Origin: Myxococcales bacterium | GTDB lineage: Bacteria > Myxococcota_A > Polyangia > Polyangiales > Polyangiaceae | NCBI GenBank assembly: GCA_903642325.1 | Contig: CAHJWM010000002.1 | Coordinates: forward strand, 62,001 to 126,000 | Reading direction: 5' to 3' | DNA: 64,000 nucleotides | Part shown: positions 38,730 through 48,245 of the stretch, piece by piece | Layout of the letters: the number at the start of each line of letters is the position of its first letter | How positions within the stretch are numbered: position 1 is the first letter of the stretch | Notes under the pieces: generated by a model | The model's database searches: none | What the model saw: the letters and a program-made list of their open reading frames with translations, nothing else | What the model was told of the DNA's origin: nothing | Made by a program: the position numbers and the translations under genes

Positions 38730-39410
38730 ATGGAGCGAACGCAGCTATTATCATTGGCCGACACCGGGAAGCTGGCAGGGGTCGCCCGCGGCACGAGAGA
38801 GAGCGTCCTATCCGCAATTCGCGAACCGGACATCAGTCTGTCCGTGTGGGGTCGAACACTGCCGGCTAGTCTTGAGCGGCGAATCGCCGCGTGGGGCGCC
38901 GCCGCGCCGCCTGCTTTCGATGAGGTCTTGCCGGCCGAGGGTTACGATTGCGGCGGCCTAGCCACAGGCATGGAGCACAGTTTACGACGCTGGCTCCTGA
39001 ACGACGTCGGCAGGATCGTTAGGCACTTTTTGAGGGTGGTCGATGGGCCCAGATTCCGGCTGTTCTTCGGCGCCGTGTGCCACGACCAGTGCCGAAAGTT
39101 CCACGTCGACTATGTTCGCTTACGACTCGTCAGCACATACGCGGGCCCCGGGACAGAGTGGCTGCCCGATGCTGCTGTAAACCGCAGCGAGCTCGCTCAG
39201 CCCGGCCAGCTCGTTCCGGACGCAAACCGGCGCATCGTCAAGGACACGCGCGAGGTGCGGCGCGCGCGCCCGGGCGAGGTTTTGTTCATGAAAGGCGCGC
39301 TATTTGGAAACGGTCATGAACGAGGCGCAGTGCATCGCTCGCCGGAGATCGTGGGCACGGGCGTAAGCCGCGTGGTCCTCACCCTGACCGCGCTGGGAGG
39401 CGCCCCTTGA
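38730..39410 (+). CDS. DUF1826 family protein
   Basis: A 226-residue protein matching the DUF1826 pattern: CHDQCRKFHVDYVRLRLVST with AGPGTEWLPDAAVNR, and near the end PGEVLFMKG and RGAVHRSP. His125, Asp127 and His202 are spaced like the HxD...H metal triad of cupin/2-oxoglutarate-oxygenase folds, and Cys117/Cys121 sit just before it; this reading is inference. DUF1826 genes are known to travel with COG0523 GTPases in zinc-responsive loci. It has its own palindrome (site D) and converges on the Fur-family gene, six bases apart. Confidence 0.88.
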   Translation: MERTQLLSLADTGKLAGVARGTRESVLSAIREPDISLSVWGRTLPASLERRIAAWGAAAPPAFDEVLPAEGYDCGGLATGMEHSLRRWLLNDVGRIVRHFLRVVDGPRFRLFFGAVCHDQCRKFHVDYVRLRLVSTYAGPGTEWLPDAAVNRSELAQPGQLVPDANRRIVKDTREVRRARPGEVLFMKGALFGNGHERGAVHRSPEIVGTGVSRVVLTLTALGGAP

Positions 39411-39416
39411 AGAAAT

Positions 39417-39845
39417 TCAGGCGCTGACACACGCGGCGCAGCGCCCACGCAGCTGAACCTCCGCCACTTGGCTCTTGGCAGCTTCACCATGGAGCTTGAC
39501 GGTACTCGCGGGCAGGCAGCGTACGTTTCCGCACTCGGAACAGACCAGGTGCGGGTGATGCGAGTGGTCGGAGCTCAGCGTTCTCGGCAGTTCGAAGCGC
39601 CACACGTTATCGCCGAGCTGAGTGCGGACGACCACCCCCGCATCGGCCAGCGTCAACAGGTTCCGGTAGATCGTCGCTCTGTCCAAGGTGGTGCCCGACA
39701 TGCGCTCCGTGAGCTCAGGATGACTGATTGGAGAGCGAACCTTCATCATTTCGAGCAGCAATGCGACGCGCTGTTCCGTGATACGCAGGCCGCGCGACGC
39801 GAGGAGCTCACGCAAATCAGCGTCTCTGGGGTTCCCAGCCTTCAT
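39417..39845 (-). CDS. Fur/Zur-family metalloregulator
   Basis: A 142-residue ferric-uptake-regulator family protein. The winged helix includes GLRITEQRVALLLEMM and the recognition helix TLDRATIYRNLLTLADAGVV. The regulatory zinc/metal region is DHSHHPHLVCSECGNVRC with Cys102/Cys105, and the structural pair is Cys136/Cys139 (RCAAC). The ATG at 39845 removes an unlikely 40-residue extension. The neighbours (COG0523, DUF1826, WD40, His-rich proteins) argue for a zinc sensor (Zur); nickel (Nur) cannot be excluded because NicO-like and urease genes are near. It is divergent from the small secreted protein gene across palindrome site E and is the best candidate to bind all seven sites. Confidence 0.88.
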   Translation of the reverse strand: MKAGNPRDADLRELLASRGLRITEQRVALLLEMMKVRSPISHPELTERMSGTTLDRATIYRNLLTLADAGVVVRTQLGDNVWRFELPRTLSSDHSHHPHLVCSECGNVRCLPASTVKLHGEAAKSQVAEVQLRGRCAACVSA

Positions 39846-39960
39846 TGCTGAATCATCCCGCGCGGTTCGGGCGGGCGCAAGGAAATTGCAGGCAAACTCT
39901 CTCTCCTGCCTTATCATCCAGAATTGCATGCGTCGGTACCAGCACCTGACTTTTCGAGCG

Positions 39961-39975
39961 TGCAATCCCGTTGCA
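39961..39975. promoter_or_regulatory. Island palindrome site E, between regulator and secreted-protein genes
   Basis: TGCAATCCCGTTGCA lies in the divergent region, 31 bases before the ATG at 40007 and 115 bases before the regulator ATG at 39845. It could serve autoregulation and control of the plus-strand genes together. Confidence 0.65.
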
Positions 39976-40006
39976 GGTGCGATGCCGGCCGTTTCTGGCT
40001 AATCCG

Positions 40007-40474
40007 ATGAAAAAGCGGAGCTGCCCAACGCTGGTGTCGTTCAGGACCCCGACCCGTCGCTTCGGATGGCGTGCGCTGCACGCGGTCGTTCTGGCCCTGG
40101 CGGTATCCGGGCTGCTTGCCGACGTCTGGCGCGGTGCTCACTTGCTTTTGGAAAGCCACCTGCGGTGCCCCTACGACGGCGCGTACATGCACGCGGGGGA
40201 CTTGCCGCCGGTTCTGCGCTGGGCGACACGGGTTGGCGAGCCCCGACGCGGCCTACCGTCTTCGGCGGTGCCGCGTCATGACCATGCTGATTGTGATGTC
40301 TTCGGCGGGGCAGGTCGGTTCGCGGTCACCCTCACGGTCTGCCGCCCCATCGCTCGGCGATTGGTGAGCCGCGCTCCCAGCGCTGCCGTCCAATGTGACG
40401 CGGTGCTGCCGTGCGCGGTGTTGAGCTATGCGCCCAAGCTTTCCCCGCCGCTTCGAGATGCCGCGACATCGTGA
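40007..40474 (+). CDS. Small secreted or membrane-anchored His/Cys protein
   Basis: A 155-residue protein of unknown family. After a basic start there is one hydrophobic segment (ALHAVVLALAVSGLLADVW) that is a signal peptide or anchor. The rest holds possible metal ligands: ESHLRCPYDGAYMHAG, PRHDHADCDVFGGA and two late Cys, ending in YAPKLSPPLRD. The ATG at 40007 is chosen over 39971, which lies in the operator. Its place behind site E, next to the regulator and in the same region as a TonB receptor, suggests a role in metal handling outside the cytoplasm. Confidence 0.65.
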   Translation: MKKRSCPTLVSFRTPTRRFGWRALHAVVLALAVSGLLADVWRGAHLLLESHLRCPYDGAYMHAGDLPPVLRWATRVGEPRRGLPSSAVPRHDHADCDVFGGAGRFAVTLTVCRPIARRLVSRAPSAAVQCDAVLPCAVLSYAPKLSPPLRDAATS

Positions 40475-40683
40475 ACTGCAGTCGAAATTAACTAGTATCG
40501 ACCTCAACGCGTGCCCTTGAAACTGGGTGCTGACGCAGCGTCGAGTCGGCAGTCAATTCACCATTAGGACGCAGCGCCATCCCGTGCCCCCCCGTCCGAG
40601 CGCCTCGTGCGCCAATGATCCAGATACCCGTGCGCTCAGCCATGATTGCAAATTGCTCTGATAACCATTTGTTAACGCGAGAT

Positions 40684-41679
40684 ATGCATTGGACGCCGGA
40701 CTGGACCGCACATCTTTCCAGCGACGTAACCGCAATGAGCATCGCGGGAAATGGGCTCGTCGCCGTAGGTACAGGCTCAGGGGCCGTCACCCTGCTCGAA
40801 GCCGGATCGGGCTCCATTCTACGCAGCACGTTGGCTCACGTCGGCGGCGTAATGTCACTCGAATGGTCTTCTGGCGGTCGTGCCCTCGCCAGCGCGGGAC
40901 ACGACGGACGGGCTTGTTTGTACGATGCGCGGGGGGCCGAGGTTGCGGTGCTATCACGACCAAGCGAAGCCATCGAGCACGTTGCCTGGTCGCCTGATGG
41001 TAGGTGGCTCGCGACTGCCTCCGGACAAGTCGCACGCATCTGGAGCGCATCCGGGGAGCTTGCCTGGACCACCGATGCGCACGAGGGCGCAATCACCGGG
41101 TTGGCGTGGAACCCGGTCGGCTCGGAGTTAGCCACCATCTGCTTTGGCGGCGTGCAGTTGTTCGGAATCGCTCCCGATCCGATTACTCGCAGACTGCCCT
41201 GGAGGGGATCCTTGATCTCCCTCGCTTGGAGCCCGACAGGATCCGTCCTGGCGTGCGGTACGCAGCAGCGCTCGGTCCGCTTTTGGCGAACTGCGAGTGG
41301 TCAAAATTCCGAGATGCTGGGCTTCAAGGCCAAGCCGCGTGCTCTGGCCTGGAGCTCGACCGGTGAGCTCTTGGCAACCGCCGGCGACAAGACCGTTACC
41401 GTCTGGGTCTTCGACGATGCAGGACCGGAAGGTCAATCGCCAATTCAACTCGTCGGTCATGACGCGCTGTGTACCGCACTTGCGTTTCATCCACATTCCG
41501 GCTGCCTGGCTTCGGGCGCCGACGATATGCGAGTCATCCTCTGGGATCCAAGCACTAGCACTGTAGCCATCGCCCACGAGCGCTTGAACGAGACGGTGAC
41601 TGCTTTAGGTTGGACGAGCGACGGCGCGCGGTTGGTCGCAGCCGACGCAGCGGGGACCGTGCGCTCGTGGGCCGCCTAA
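40684..41679 (+). CDS. WD40-repeat beta-propeller protein, paralogue 2
   Basis: A 331-residue WD40 protein closely related to the one at 29566-30606: both share the order [13 protein letters not shown](S/T)Q, (V/R)FWR.ASG, KPKALAW/KPRALAW, TVTVW and GPEG, and both lack other domains. Repeats include RALASAGHDGRACLYDARG and CLASGADDMRVILWDPSTS. The ATG at 40684 (MHWTPDWTAHLSSDV) is preferred over 40615. It follows the small secreted-protein gene by 209 bases and may share site E or use its own promoter. Confidence 0.88.
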   Translation: MHWTPDWTAHLSSDVTAMSIAGNGLVAVGTGSGAVTLLEAGSGSILRSTLAHVGGVMSLEWSSGGRALASAGHDGRACLYDARGAEVAVLSRPSEAIEHVAWSPDGRWLATASGQVARIWSASGELAWTTDAHEGAITGLAWNPVGSELATICFGGVQLFGIAPDPITRRLPWRGSLISLAWSPTGSVLACGTQQRSVRFWRTASGQNSEMLGFKAKPRALAWSSTGELLATAGDKTVTVWVFDDAGPEGQSPIQLVGHDALCTALAFHPHSGCLASGADDMRVILWDPSTSTVAIAHERLNETVTALGWTSDGARLVAADAAGTVRSWAA

Positions 41680-41699
41680 CTTGTTTGTGTTCCTTTTAA

Positions 41700-41714
41700 T
41701 GCAACGAAATTGCG
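41700..41714. promoter_or_regulatory. Island palindrome site F
   Basis: TGCAACGAAATTGCG fits the consensus with weaker right arm. It lies 21 bases after the WD40 paralogue 2 stop, with no gene directly downstream on either strand. Confidence 0.45.
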
Positions 41715-41964
41715 TTGCTCGTAAAACAGCGAGACCAATTTACTGGCATCGCCGCCGGTCCGTCTCCGCGGCCTGACGGACCGCTCGCCAACTGGGCGGC
41801 AAGCATCCATTCGGCGGCTTGATCGAAGGCGCGGTCCGTTTCGCACTACAAATGGCGTCGCGTCGCCTCGGCAGCAGCCCAAAGCACCATCGAAGGAAGA
41901 CACCGACGACGAAGCGAGCGACTTCGACTTCTTACCGCCCCGTCGCCCGGGCGCCAAGTATTTT

Positions 41965-41979
41965 TGCAACTGGGTTGCA
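41965..41979. promoter_or_regulatory. Island palindrome site G
   Basis: TGCAACTGGGTTGCA has perfect six-base arms. It lies in the orphan region before urtE's 3' end, so its target is unknown. Confidence 0.6.
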
Positions 41980-42075
41980 TTTATATCACCGGCCACTTGC
42001 GCGCGCCAAGCCGGTCGTATGCCCGGTGTATTGGCATGATCGTGGCTGTCGGCCTCTTCTTCGTAAGCCTATTCT

Positions 42076-42765
42076 CTAAACCGTCAGATAGCGCGCGACC
42101 AGCTCATCGTTGAGCTCGGGCATATCCCCTTGGGCGACGGAGCGCCCGCGATCCATGATGACGAAGCGTTGGCCGACGCGGCGAGCGAAGGTTAGCTTCT
42201 GTTCAACGAGCAGTATGGTGAGTTTTTCCTTTTGATTCAGCTCAATCAAAATGTCGGCGATCTCGCTCACGATGTTGGGTTGGATGCCTTCGGTCGGCTC
42301 GTCCAAAATCAAGAGCTTTGGATGCAATGTCAGTGCGCGGCCGATGGCCAGTTGCTGTTGTTGGCCACCGGACAGATCACCACCGCGGCGAAGCAGCATC
42401 GACTTCAGGACCGGAAAGAGCTTGAAGATGCGCTCCGGCACGTTCTTTTCGCCCGTTACGCCCAGACCCACGCGCAGGTTCTCGCCCACACTGAGCTGAC
42501 CGAAGACCTCACGACCCTGAGGCACGAAGCCAATGCCTTTGCGCGCGCGCAGCTCGGCGGGCCGGGACGCCAAATCCTCACCCAGGAATTTGATTTTGCC
42601 GGAGCGTGTGCGCAGGTTCCCCATCACGGTTTTCAGCAATGTGGTCTTACCCACGCCATTTCTGCCCATGAGCACCGTGCAGCTGCCTTCAGGCACGCTC
42701 AGCGCCATATTCCAGAGCACGTGCGTCTCGCCATAAAACTGATTGAGACCTTCGACCTCTAACAT
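42076..42765 (-). CDS. urtE: Urea ABC transporter ATP-binding protein UrtE
   Basis: A 229-residue LivF-like ATPase, last gene of urtABCDE. Walker A is MGRNGVGKTT, signature DLSGGQQQQLAIGRA, Walker B LLILDEPTEGIQPN; the QPN variant and length fit UrtE. The ATG at 42765 opens with MLEVEGLNQFYGETHVLW; upstream in-frame starts run into urtD. It powers urea uptake with UrtD on the cytoplasmic side of the permeases. The gene starts 49 bases after the urtD stop. Confidence 0.95.
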   Translation of the reverse strand: MLEVEGLNQFYGETHVLWNMALSVPEGSCTVLMGRNGVGKTTLLKTVMGNLRTRSGKIKFLGEDLASRPAELRARKGIGFVPQGREVFGQLSVGENLRVGLGVTGEKNVPERIFKLFPVLKSMLLRRGGDLSGGQQQQLAIGRALTLHPKLLILDEPTEGIQPNIVSEIADILIELNQKEKLTILLVEQKLTFARRVGQRFVIMDRGRSVAQGDMPELNDELVARYLTV

Positions 42766-42814
42766 CGCAACGCTCCGACCCAAGTTGAGGCGTGCTCCGC
42801 CCCTCGAAGCGAGC

Positions 42815-43725
<911 letters not shown>

Positions 43726-43726
<1 letters not shown>

Positions 43727-44826
43727 CAACTTTTTCGCTTCAAGCGGCCGAGGGCGCCTGCCACTCCGTCGGGAAAGAACAACGTGACGGCGATGAATAG
43801 TGATCCAAGAATGTAGAGCCAGGCGTTGGGCATTGCCGCGGTAAAGAAGCTGCGCATGCCATTCACCAAGAACGCGCCCAAAATCGCGCCAAAGAGCGTG
43901 GCGCGCCCGCCCACCGCCACCCAAATGGCCATCTCGATCGAGTTCGCCGGTTGCATCTCACCCGGATTGATGATGCCCACTTGAGGAACGTACAGGGCGC
44001 CCGCGAGCCCACACAGAATTGCGCTCAGGGTCCATGCGAACAGCTTGTAGCTCGTCGGATTGAAGCCCACGAACATAGCCCGACTCTCGACATCGCGAAT
44101 TGCACGCAGCACGCGGCCCGCCTTGGAAGTCACGATGAAACGGCAGAGCAAGTAAGTGAGCAACAGGCCAAGAGCCGAAAGCACGTACAACGCGACTTTG
44201 GTTGATGGCTCGTGGAGGTCGTATCCGTATAGTGACTTGAAGTCGGTGAGACCGTTGTTGCCACCGAAGCCTGTCTCGTTGCGAAAAAAGAGCAGCATCA
44301 GCGCGTACGTCAACGCCTGGGTAATGATCGAGAAGTACACGCCGCGGATGCGCGAGCGGAACGCAAAATAACCGAACGCGAAGGCCAGCAGCCCCGGCAC
44401 CAGCAGAGCGGCGGCCAGCGCGACGCTCAGGTTGTCGAAGCCACGCCAGAACCAGGGCAATTCCTTCCAATCCAGGAACACCATGAAATCAGGAAGCACG
44501 CTCTTGTACACACCTTGAGCGCCGATGGACAGCATCAAGTACATGCCCATGGCGTAACCGCCGAGCGCAAAGAATACGCCATGGCCCAAGCTCAAGATGC
44601 CGGTGAAGCCCCAGATCAGATCGATGGCCAGAGCGACGATTCCGTAACACAGGAATTTACCCAACAGAGCGACAAGGTAGTCCGGTACATGCAGGGGGGA
44701 GCTGGCAGGTACCGCGACGCTCAGCAAGGGCACGATGACGCCCACGATCAACGTAGCGGCGCCGACGCCAATCCAACCACGCCTGCTGTGGAGAGCCTTC
44801 AAGCCAACTGCGGGCTCAGCGGTCAC
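43726..44826 (-). CDS. urtC: Urea ABC transporter permease UrtC
   Basis: A 366-residue LivM-like permease with about nine membrane segments. Family features include LIWGFTGILSLGHGVFFALG, RSRIRGVYFSIITQALTYAL, ETGFGGNNGLTDF and AIWVAVGGRATLFGA. The GTG at 44826 overlaps the urtB stop (GTGA) and follows GGAGG at a suitable distance, so it is preferred to a start at 44910 inside urtB. It forms the channel with UrtB. Confidence 0.95.
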
Positions 44827-46469
44827 ATGCCCTCCGCAGCGCGGCCCTTGAGCGCGAAGATTCCCTGAGGACGGCGTTGGATGAACACGATGATGAAGCC
44901 GAGAATGCAAATCTTGCCAAGCACCGCGCCCGCGACGGGCTCCAGGTACTTATTCACGAGGCCCAAGCCCAAGCCGCCGACGATGGTGCCGGCGAGCTTA
45001 CCGACCCCGCCCAGCACGACCACCATGAACGAATCCACGATATAGCCCTGACCGAGCTCGGGCCCGACGTTGCTCAGCTGTGAAAGCGCAACGCCGCCGA
45101 GGCCGGCCACCCCTGAGCCGATGCCGAATGTCCACATGTCCACGCGGCGGGTCGAGATGCCCATGGCGGCCGCCATTTCACGGTTCTGGGTGACCGCGCG
45201 CACCTCCAAACCGAGCCGCGTTTTTTGCATCAGGGCCCAGACGAAGAGCATGACCACGATGCTGAAGGCGATGACCGCCAAGCGGCTATAAGTCAGTACG
45301 ACCTCCGGCAGGATCTCGACCCCACCCGAGAGCCAGGAAGGGTTGGCCACCGTCACGTTTTGAGCGCCAAAGATCAAACGCACGGTTTGAATAAGAAGCA
45401 GGGAGATGCCCCACGTGGCCAGCAGGGTTTCGAGCGGGCGGCCGTATAGGTGGCGGATCACGGTTCGCTCCATCAGCACGCCGACGGCCCCGCTCACGGC
45501 AAAGGCAGCGGGCACGGCCACGGCAATGTACCAATCCAAATGCGAGGCGAGGTGGGCGATGAAAAAGTTTTGCACGACGAACGACGTGTAGGCGCCGATC
45601 ATCATCATTTCGCCGTGCGCCATGTTGATCACGCGCATCAAGCCGAAGGTGATGGCAAGACCGAGCGCGCATAAAATCAATACGCTACCCAAGCTCAAGC
45701 CGTAGAAAGTGTTTGCCACCGAATTGATCAGGAACTGTCGGGTTTCGATGGCCGAAATCGCCGCGCTCGCGGCCGCGCGCACGCTGGCGTCCGGTTCGAC
45801 GAACTTGCCATCCTCGCCCTTGAGCAGCAGGCGCTCCACGTCGCCCTTGAAGGTCGCGTCGGAGGCCGTTCGAATCGCTTCTAAAGCGCGCACGCGGTCT
45901 GCCGGCTTCGGGCTCACCATGTCCGCCGGAGCGAGCGCAAGGGCCAGGGCCATCTTGACATCAGCGTCCGACTCCTTTGTCTTCAGCTTGCGCAAAATCG
46001 GCACGATTTCGTCGCTTGGGCGGCCCAGCGATCGCGCGGCCGCCAAGCGCGTTTTGGGATCCGGCGCGGATAGGCTGAGCGAAGCCAGCGCGGGCGACAG
46101 CGCACGTCGGACCTCGTTGTCGCTCGCCGGCTCTTCGAGCTTGCCCTGGGCATTGGCGGCCGCACCGGTGAGCGCATCGCTCAGCTTGCCAGTATCGGCC
46201 TTGATCAATAAGTGTTTGACCGTGTCGAAGCGCAGCTTGCCATCGTCGAGCGCGTGCAGCGCCGGCAGCGCGCGCGCGTCCCCGCGGTTGGCGGCTTTGA
46301 TGATGGCTCTGGATACGTCAGCCGCGTCCTTACTGGCGAGGCCAGCAAGGTCCTCGCTGAGCTGGTCAGCGCTTGCGTTGACCGCAACGCCGAAAGCGAG
46401 CAGCCCAACCACGGCGCCCAGCGCTCGCCGAAGACGAGCCGCGACATTGAATGATCCGCTTCGAGTCAT
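44823..46469 (-). CDS. urtB: Urea ABC transporter permease UrtB
   Basis: A 548-residue LivH-like permease. After a signal-like segment (ALGAVVGLLAFGVAVNASA) comes an about 200-residue helical extracytoplasmic domain, as is usual in UrtB, then the permease core with LGLAITFGLMRVINMAHGEM and FMVVVLGGVGKLAGTIVGG. A ribosome-binding GGAG lies five bases before the ATG. It is separated from urtA by 132 bases containing a strong hairpin. Confidence 0.95.
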   Translation of the reverse strand: MTRSGSFNVAARLRRALGAVVGLLAFGVAVNASADQLSEDLAGLASKDAADVSRAIIKAANRGDARALPALHALDDGKLRFDTVKHLLIKADTGKLSDALTGAAANAQGKLEEPASDNEVRRALSPALASLSLSAPDPKTRLAAARSLGRPSDEIVPILRKLKTKESDADVKMALALALAPADMVSPKPADRVRALEAIRTASDATFKGDVERLLLKGEDGKFVEPDASVRAAASAAISAIETRQFLINSVANTFYGLSLGSVLILCALGLAITFGLMRVINMAHGEMMMIGAYTSFVVQNFFIAHLASHLDWYIAVAVPAAFAVSGAVGVLMERTVIRHLYGRPLETLLATWGISLLLIQTVRLIFGAQNVTVANPSWLSGGVEILPEVVLTYSRLAVIAFSIVVMLFVWALMQKTRLGLEVRAVTQNREMAAAMGISTRRVDMWTFGIGSGVAGLGGVALSQLSNVGPELGQGYIVDSFMVVVLGGVGKLAGTIVGGLGLGLVNKYLEPVAGAVLGKICILGFIIVFIQRRPQGIFALKGRAAEGM

Positions 46470-46567
46470 GGTCGCTCCGCCTGCGCTCCTTCATAACCGA
46501 GCACTTGAAAGGCCCACTGGAACGTGTACGCGTCCCAGCAGGAGATCAGAACACGGAAAGTCGCTCG

Positions 46568-46594
46568 GCCGCCGTGTCCGACGAACACGGCGGC
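46568..46594 (-). terminator. Strong hairpin between urtA and urtB
   Basis: GCCGCCGTGT (46568-46577) and ACACGGCGGC (46585-46594) form a perfect ten-pair stem with a seven-base loop, starting 7 bases after the urtA stop on the minus strand. No T-run follows, so it is more likely a transcript-stabilising or partial attenuating stem that keeps binding-protein message above the permease message than a full terminator. Confidence 0.6.
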
Positions 46595-46601
46595 GGTCGC
46601 T

Positions 46602-48011
46602 TCATGGCGTCAGGCTGGCCGTCTTGTACTTGCCCTCGGTGCAGTTGCCGCACACCCAGGGGAAAGTCCAATCGGCAATCTTTTTGGAGCTGTCAGGCAC
46701 ATACGGGCTCCAGGGTGCGGCCACCACCGGGCCGTCCGTCTTCCACACGACGTTGAACTGACCGTCGGCTTTCACCTCGGCGATAAAAACCGGCTTGTGC
46801 AGATGGTGGTTTTTTGCGTCCATCACGATGTCGAAGCCGGATGGGGACTTCACGACCTGACCGCCAACCGCTTGCCGTACCGCATCCACATCCGTGGTGC
46901 CCGCCTGTTCGACCGCCTGCGCCCACATCGTTATGCCCAGATAAGTGGCTTCCATCGGGTCGTTCGTGACGCGCTTGTCGCCATCCGGCAGGTTCTTTTC
47001 CTTCACGTAAGCCTTCCACTGCTCGATGAACCCCTTGTTCACGGGGTTGTCGATAGACATGAAGTAGTTCCACGCGGCGAGGTAACCAACCAGCGGCTTC
47101 GTATCGATTCCGCGCAGCTCTTCTTCACCGACGGAGAAGGCCACCACCGGCACGTCCGACGCCTTCAAGCCTTGGTTCGCGAATTCCTTGTACAACGGCA
47201 CGTTCGAGTCTCCGTTGATGGTGGAGACCACTGCGGTGTGCTTGCCGGCGGCGAACTTTTTGATGTCACTGACGATGGTTTGATAATCGCTGTGTCCGAA
47301 CGGCGTGTATTTCTCCATGATATCCGCCTCGCCTACGCCCTTGGACTTCAGAAAGTAACGTAAAATTTTGTTCGTGGTTCGCGGGTAAACGTAGTCCGTG
47401 CCCAACAGGACCCAGCGCTTGGCACCACCGCCCTTGTCGCTCATCAGGTACTCCACAGCGGGAATTGCCTGCTGATTGGGCGCCGCACCGGTATAGAATA
47501 CGTTGTACGACGACTCTTCGCCCTCATACTGCACGGGATAGAACAGAAGACCGTTCAGTTCCTCGAACACCGGCAATACGGATTTGCGAGAGACGGATGT
47601 CCAACAGCCAAAAGTTACCGCAACCTTGTCTTTCTGCAGTAATTCGCGCGCTTTCTCGGCGAACAATGGCCAATTCGAAGCCGGATCCACGACCACGGGC
47701 TCGAGCTGTCGCCCGAGCACGCCGCCCTTCTTATTGATGGCGTCGATGGTCATCAAAGCGACGTCCTTCAGAGACGTTTCACTGATGGCCATGGTGCCGG
47801 AGAGCGAGTGCAGGATACCGACCTTGATCGGCGACGTGTCCTTGCCTTTGGGCGCATCTGGCGTCGACGCTGGCGCGGTGGATGCCATCGTGTTCGCGCT
47901 CGGCGCGGGCGCTGCCGTGGTGGTGGAGGCTTCGGGACCTTTGCATCCCCCCATGGCGGCGACGCCCAGCAAGCCGAGAAACGAAGCAGAAGCAACGGAC
48001 CAACTATTCAT
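46602..48011 (-). CDS. urtA: Urea ABC transporter substrate-binding protein UrtA
   Basis: A 469-residue periplasmic lipoprotein, signal SFLGLLGVAAMGGC with lipid Cys at 23, then an Ala/Pro/Thr-rich linker. The mature domain has UrtA features: IKVGILHSLSGTMAISETSL, VAVTFGCWTSVSRKSVLPVF, NGLLFYPVQYEGEESSYNVF and YLAAWNYFMSIDNPVN. GAAGGAG stands eight bases before the ATG. It is first in urtABCDE and captures urea. The upstream 234-base gap to ureG should contain its promoter. Confidence 0.95.
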   Translation of the reverse strand: MNSWSVASASFLGLLGVAAMGGCKGPEASTTTAAPAPSANTMASTAPASTPDAPKGKDTSPIKVGILHSLSGTMAISETSLKDVALMTIDAINKKGGVLGRQLEPVVVDPASNWPLFAEKARELLQKDKVAVTFGCWTSVSRKSVLPVFEELNGLLFYPVQYEGEESSYNVFYTGAAPNQQAIPAVEYLMSDKGGGAKRWVLLGTDYVYPRTTNKILRYFLKSKGVGEADIMEKYTPFGHSDYQTIVSDIKKFAAGKHTAVVSTINGDSNVPLYKEFANQGLKASDVPVVAFSVGEEELRGIDTKPLVGYLAAWNYFMSIDNPVNKGFIEQWKAYVKEKNLPDGDKRVTNDPMEATYLGITMWAQAVEQAGTTDVDAVRQAVGGQVVKSPSGFDIVMDAKNHHLHKPVFIAEVKADGQFNVVWKTDGPVVAAPWSPYVPDSSKKIADWTFPWVCGNCTEGKYKTASLTP

Positions 48012-48189
48012 TTCATGCGCTCCTTCGAAGCGGTGTTTACGCGATCAACCAAGATTCGGCGCCGAGACGCCGTGCTACCATCACGCGTTTTCCCTACGGC
48101 GTTTTTGGCCGAGGTGACGTTTCGTCTTTGTGTCGGCCGTTAGCCACGCCGATGTCGGATGACGAAGAAACGTTGAATGTCAGCAGTCG

Positions 48190-48240
48190 CGAGACCCAAG
48201 ATCTCACGATTGTCTGATGGCTGATTCCGGGGGGGTCTCG
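48190..48240. other. Inverted repeat between ureG and urtA
   Basis: CGAGACCC at 48190-48197 and GGGTCTCG at 48233-48240 are complementary with a 35-base spacer, just downstream of the ureG stop on the minus strand. It could fold into a long stem-loop or be a regulator site; the long spacer makes either call weak. Confidence 0.3.
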
Positions 48241-48245
48241 GCCGA

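Larger units (their letters stand above)
41680..42075. other. Intergenic region with two operator palindromes and no clear gene
   Basis: This 396-base stretch lies between paralogue 2 of the WD40 genes and the 3' end of urtE. Palindrome sites F and G lie about 250 bases apart in it. Open frames on both strands exist (for example the plus frame from 41725 to 42035) but none has a start codon with a ribosome-binding site or a recognisable family. It could hold a small RNA, a decayed gene or an unrecognised small gene. Confidence 0.6.

Noticed and set aside
40640-40675. ATTGCAAATTGC and TAACCATTTGTTA upstream of WD40 paralogue 2
   Set aside because: Both are palindromic but the spacing between half-sites does not fit the island consensus (GCAA-N5-TTGC), so I did not count them as operators.
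42036-42113. A 25-codon hydrophobic plus-strand frame starting MIVAVGLFF
   Set aside because: It overlaps the 3' end of urtE, lacks a ribosome-binding site and has no known relatives that I recognise; too weak to call.
45709-46761. 350-codon plus-strand frame opposite urtB and the urtA-urtB gap
   Set aside because: Ser/Ala/Arg-rich shadow of urtB without family features.
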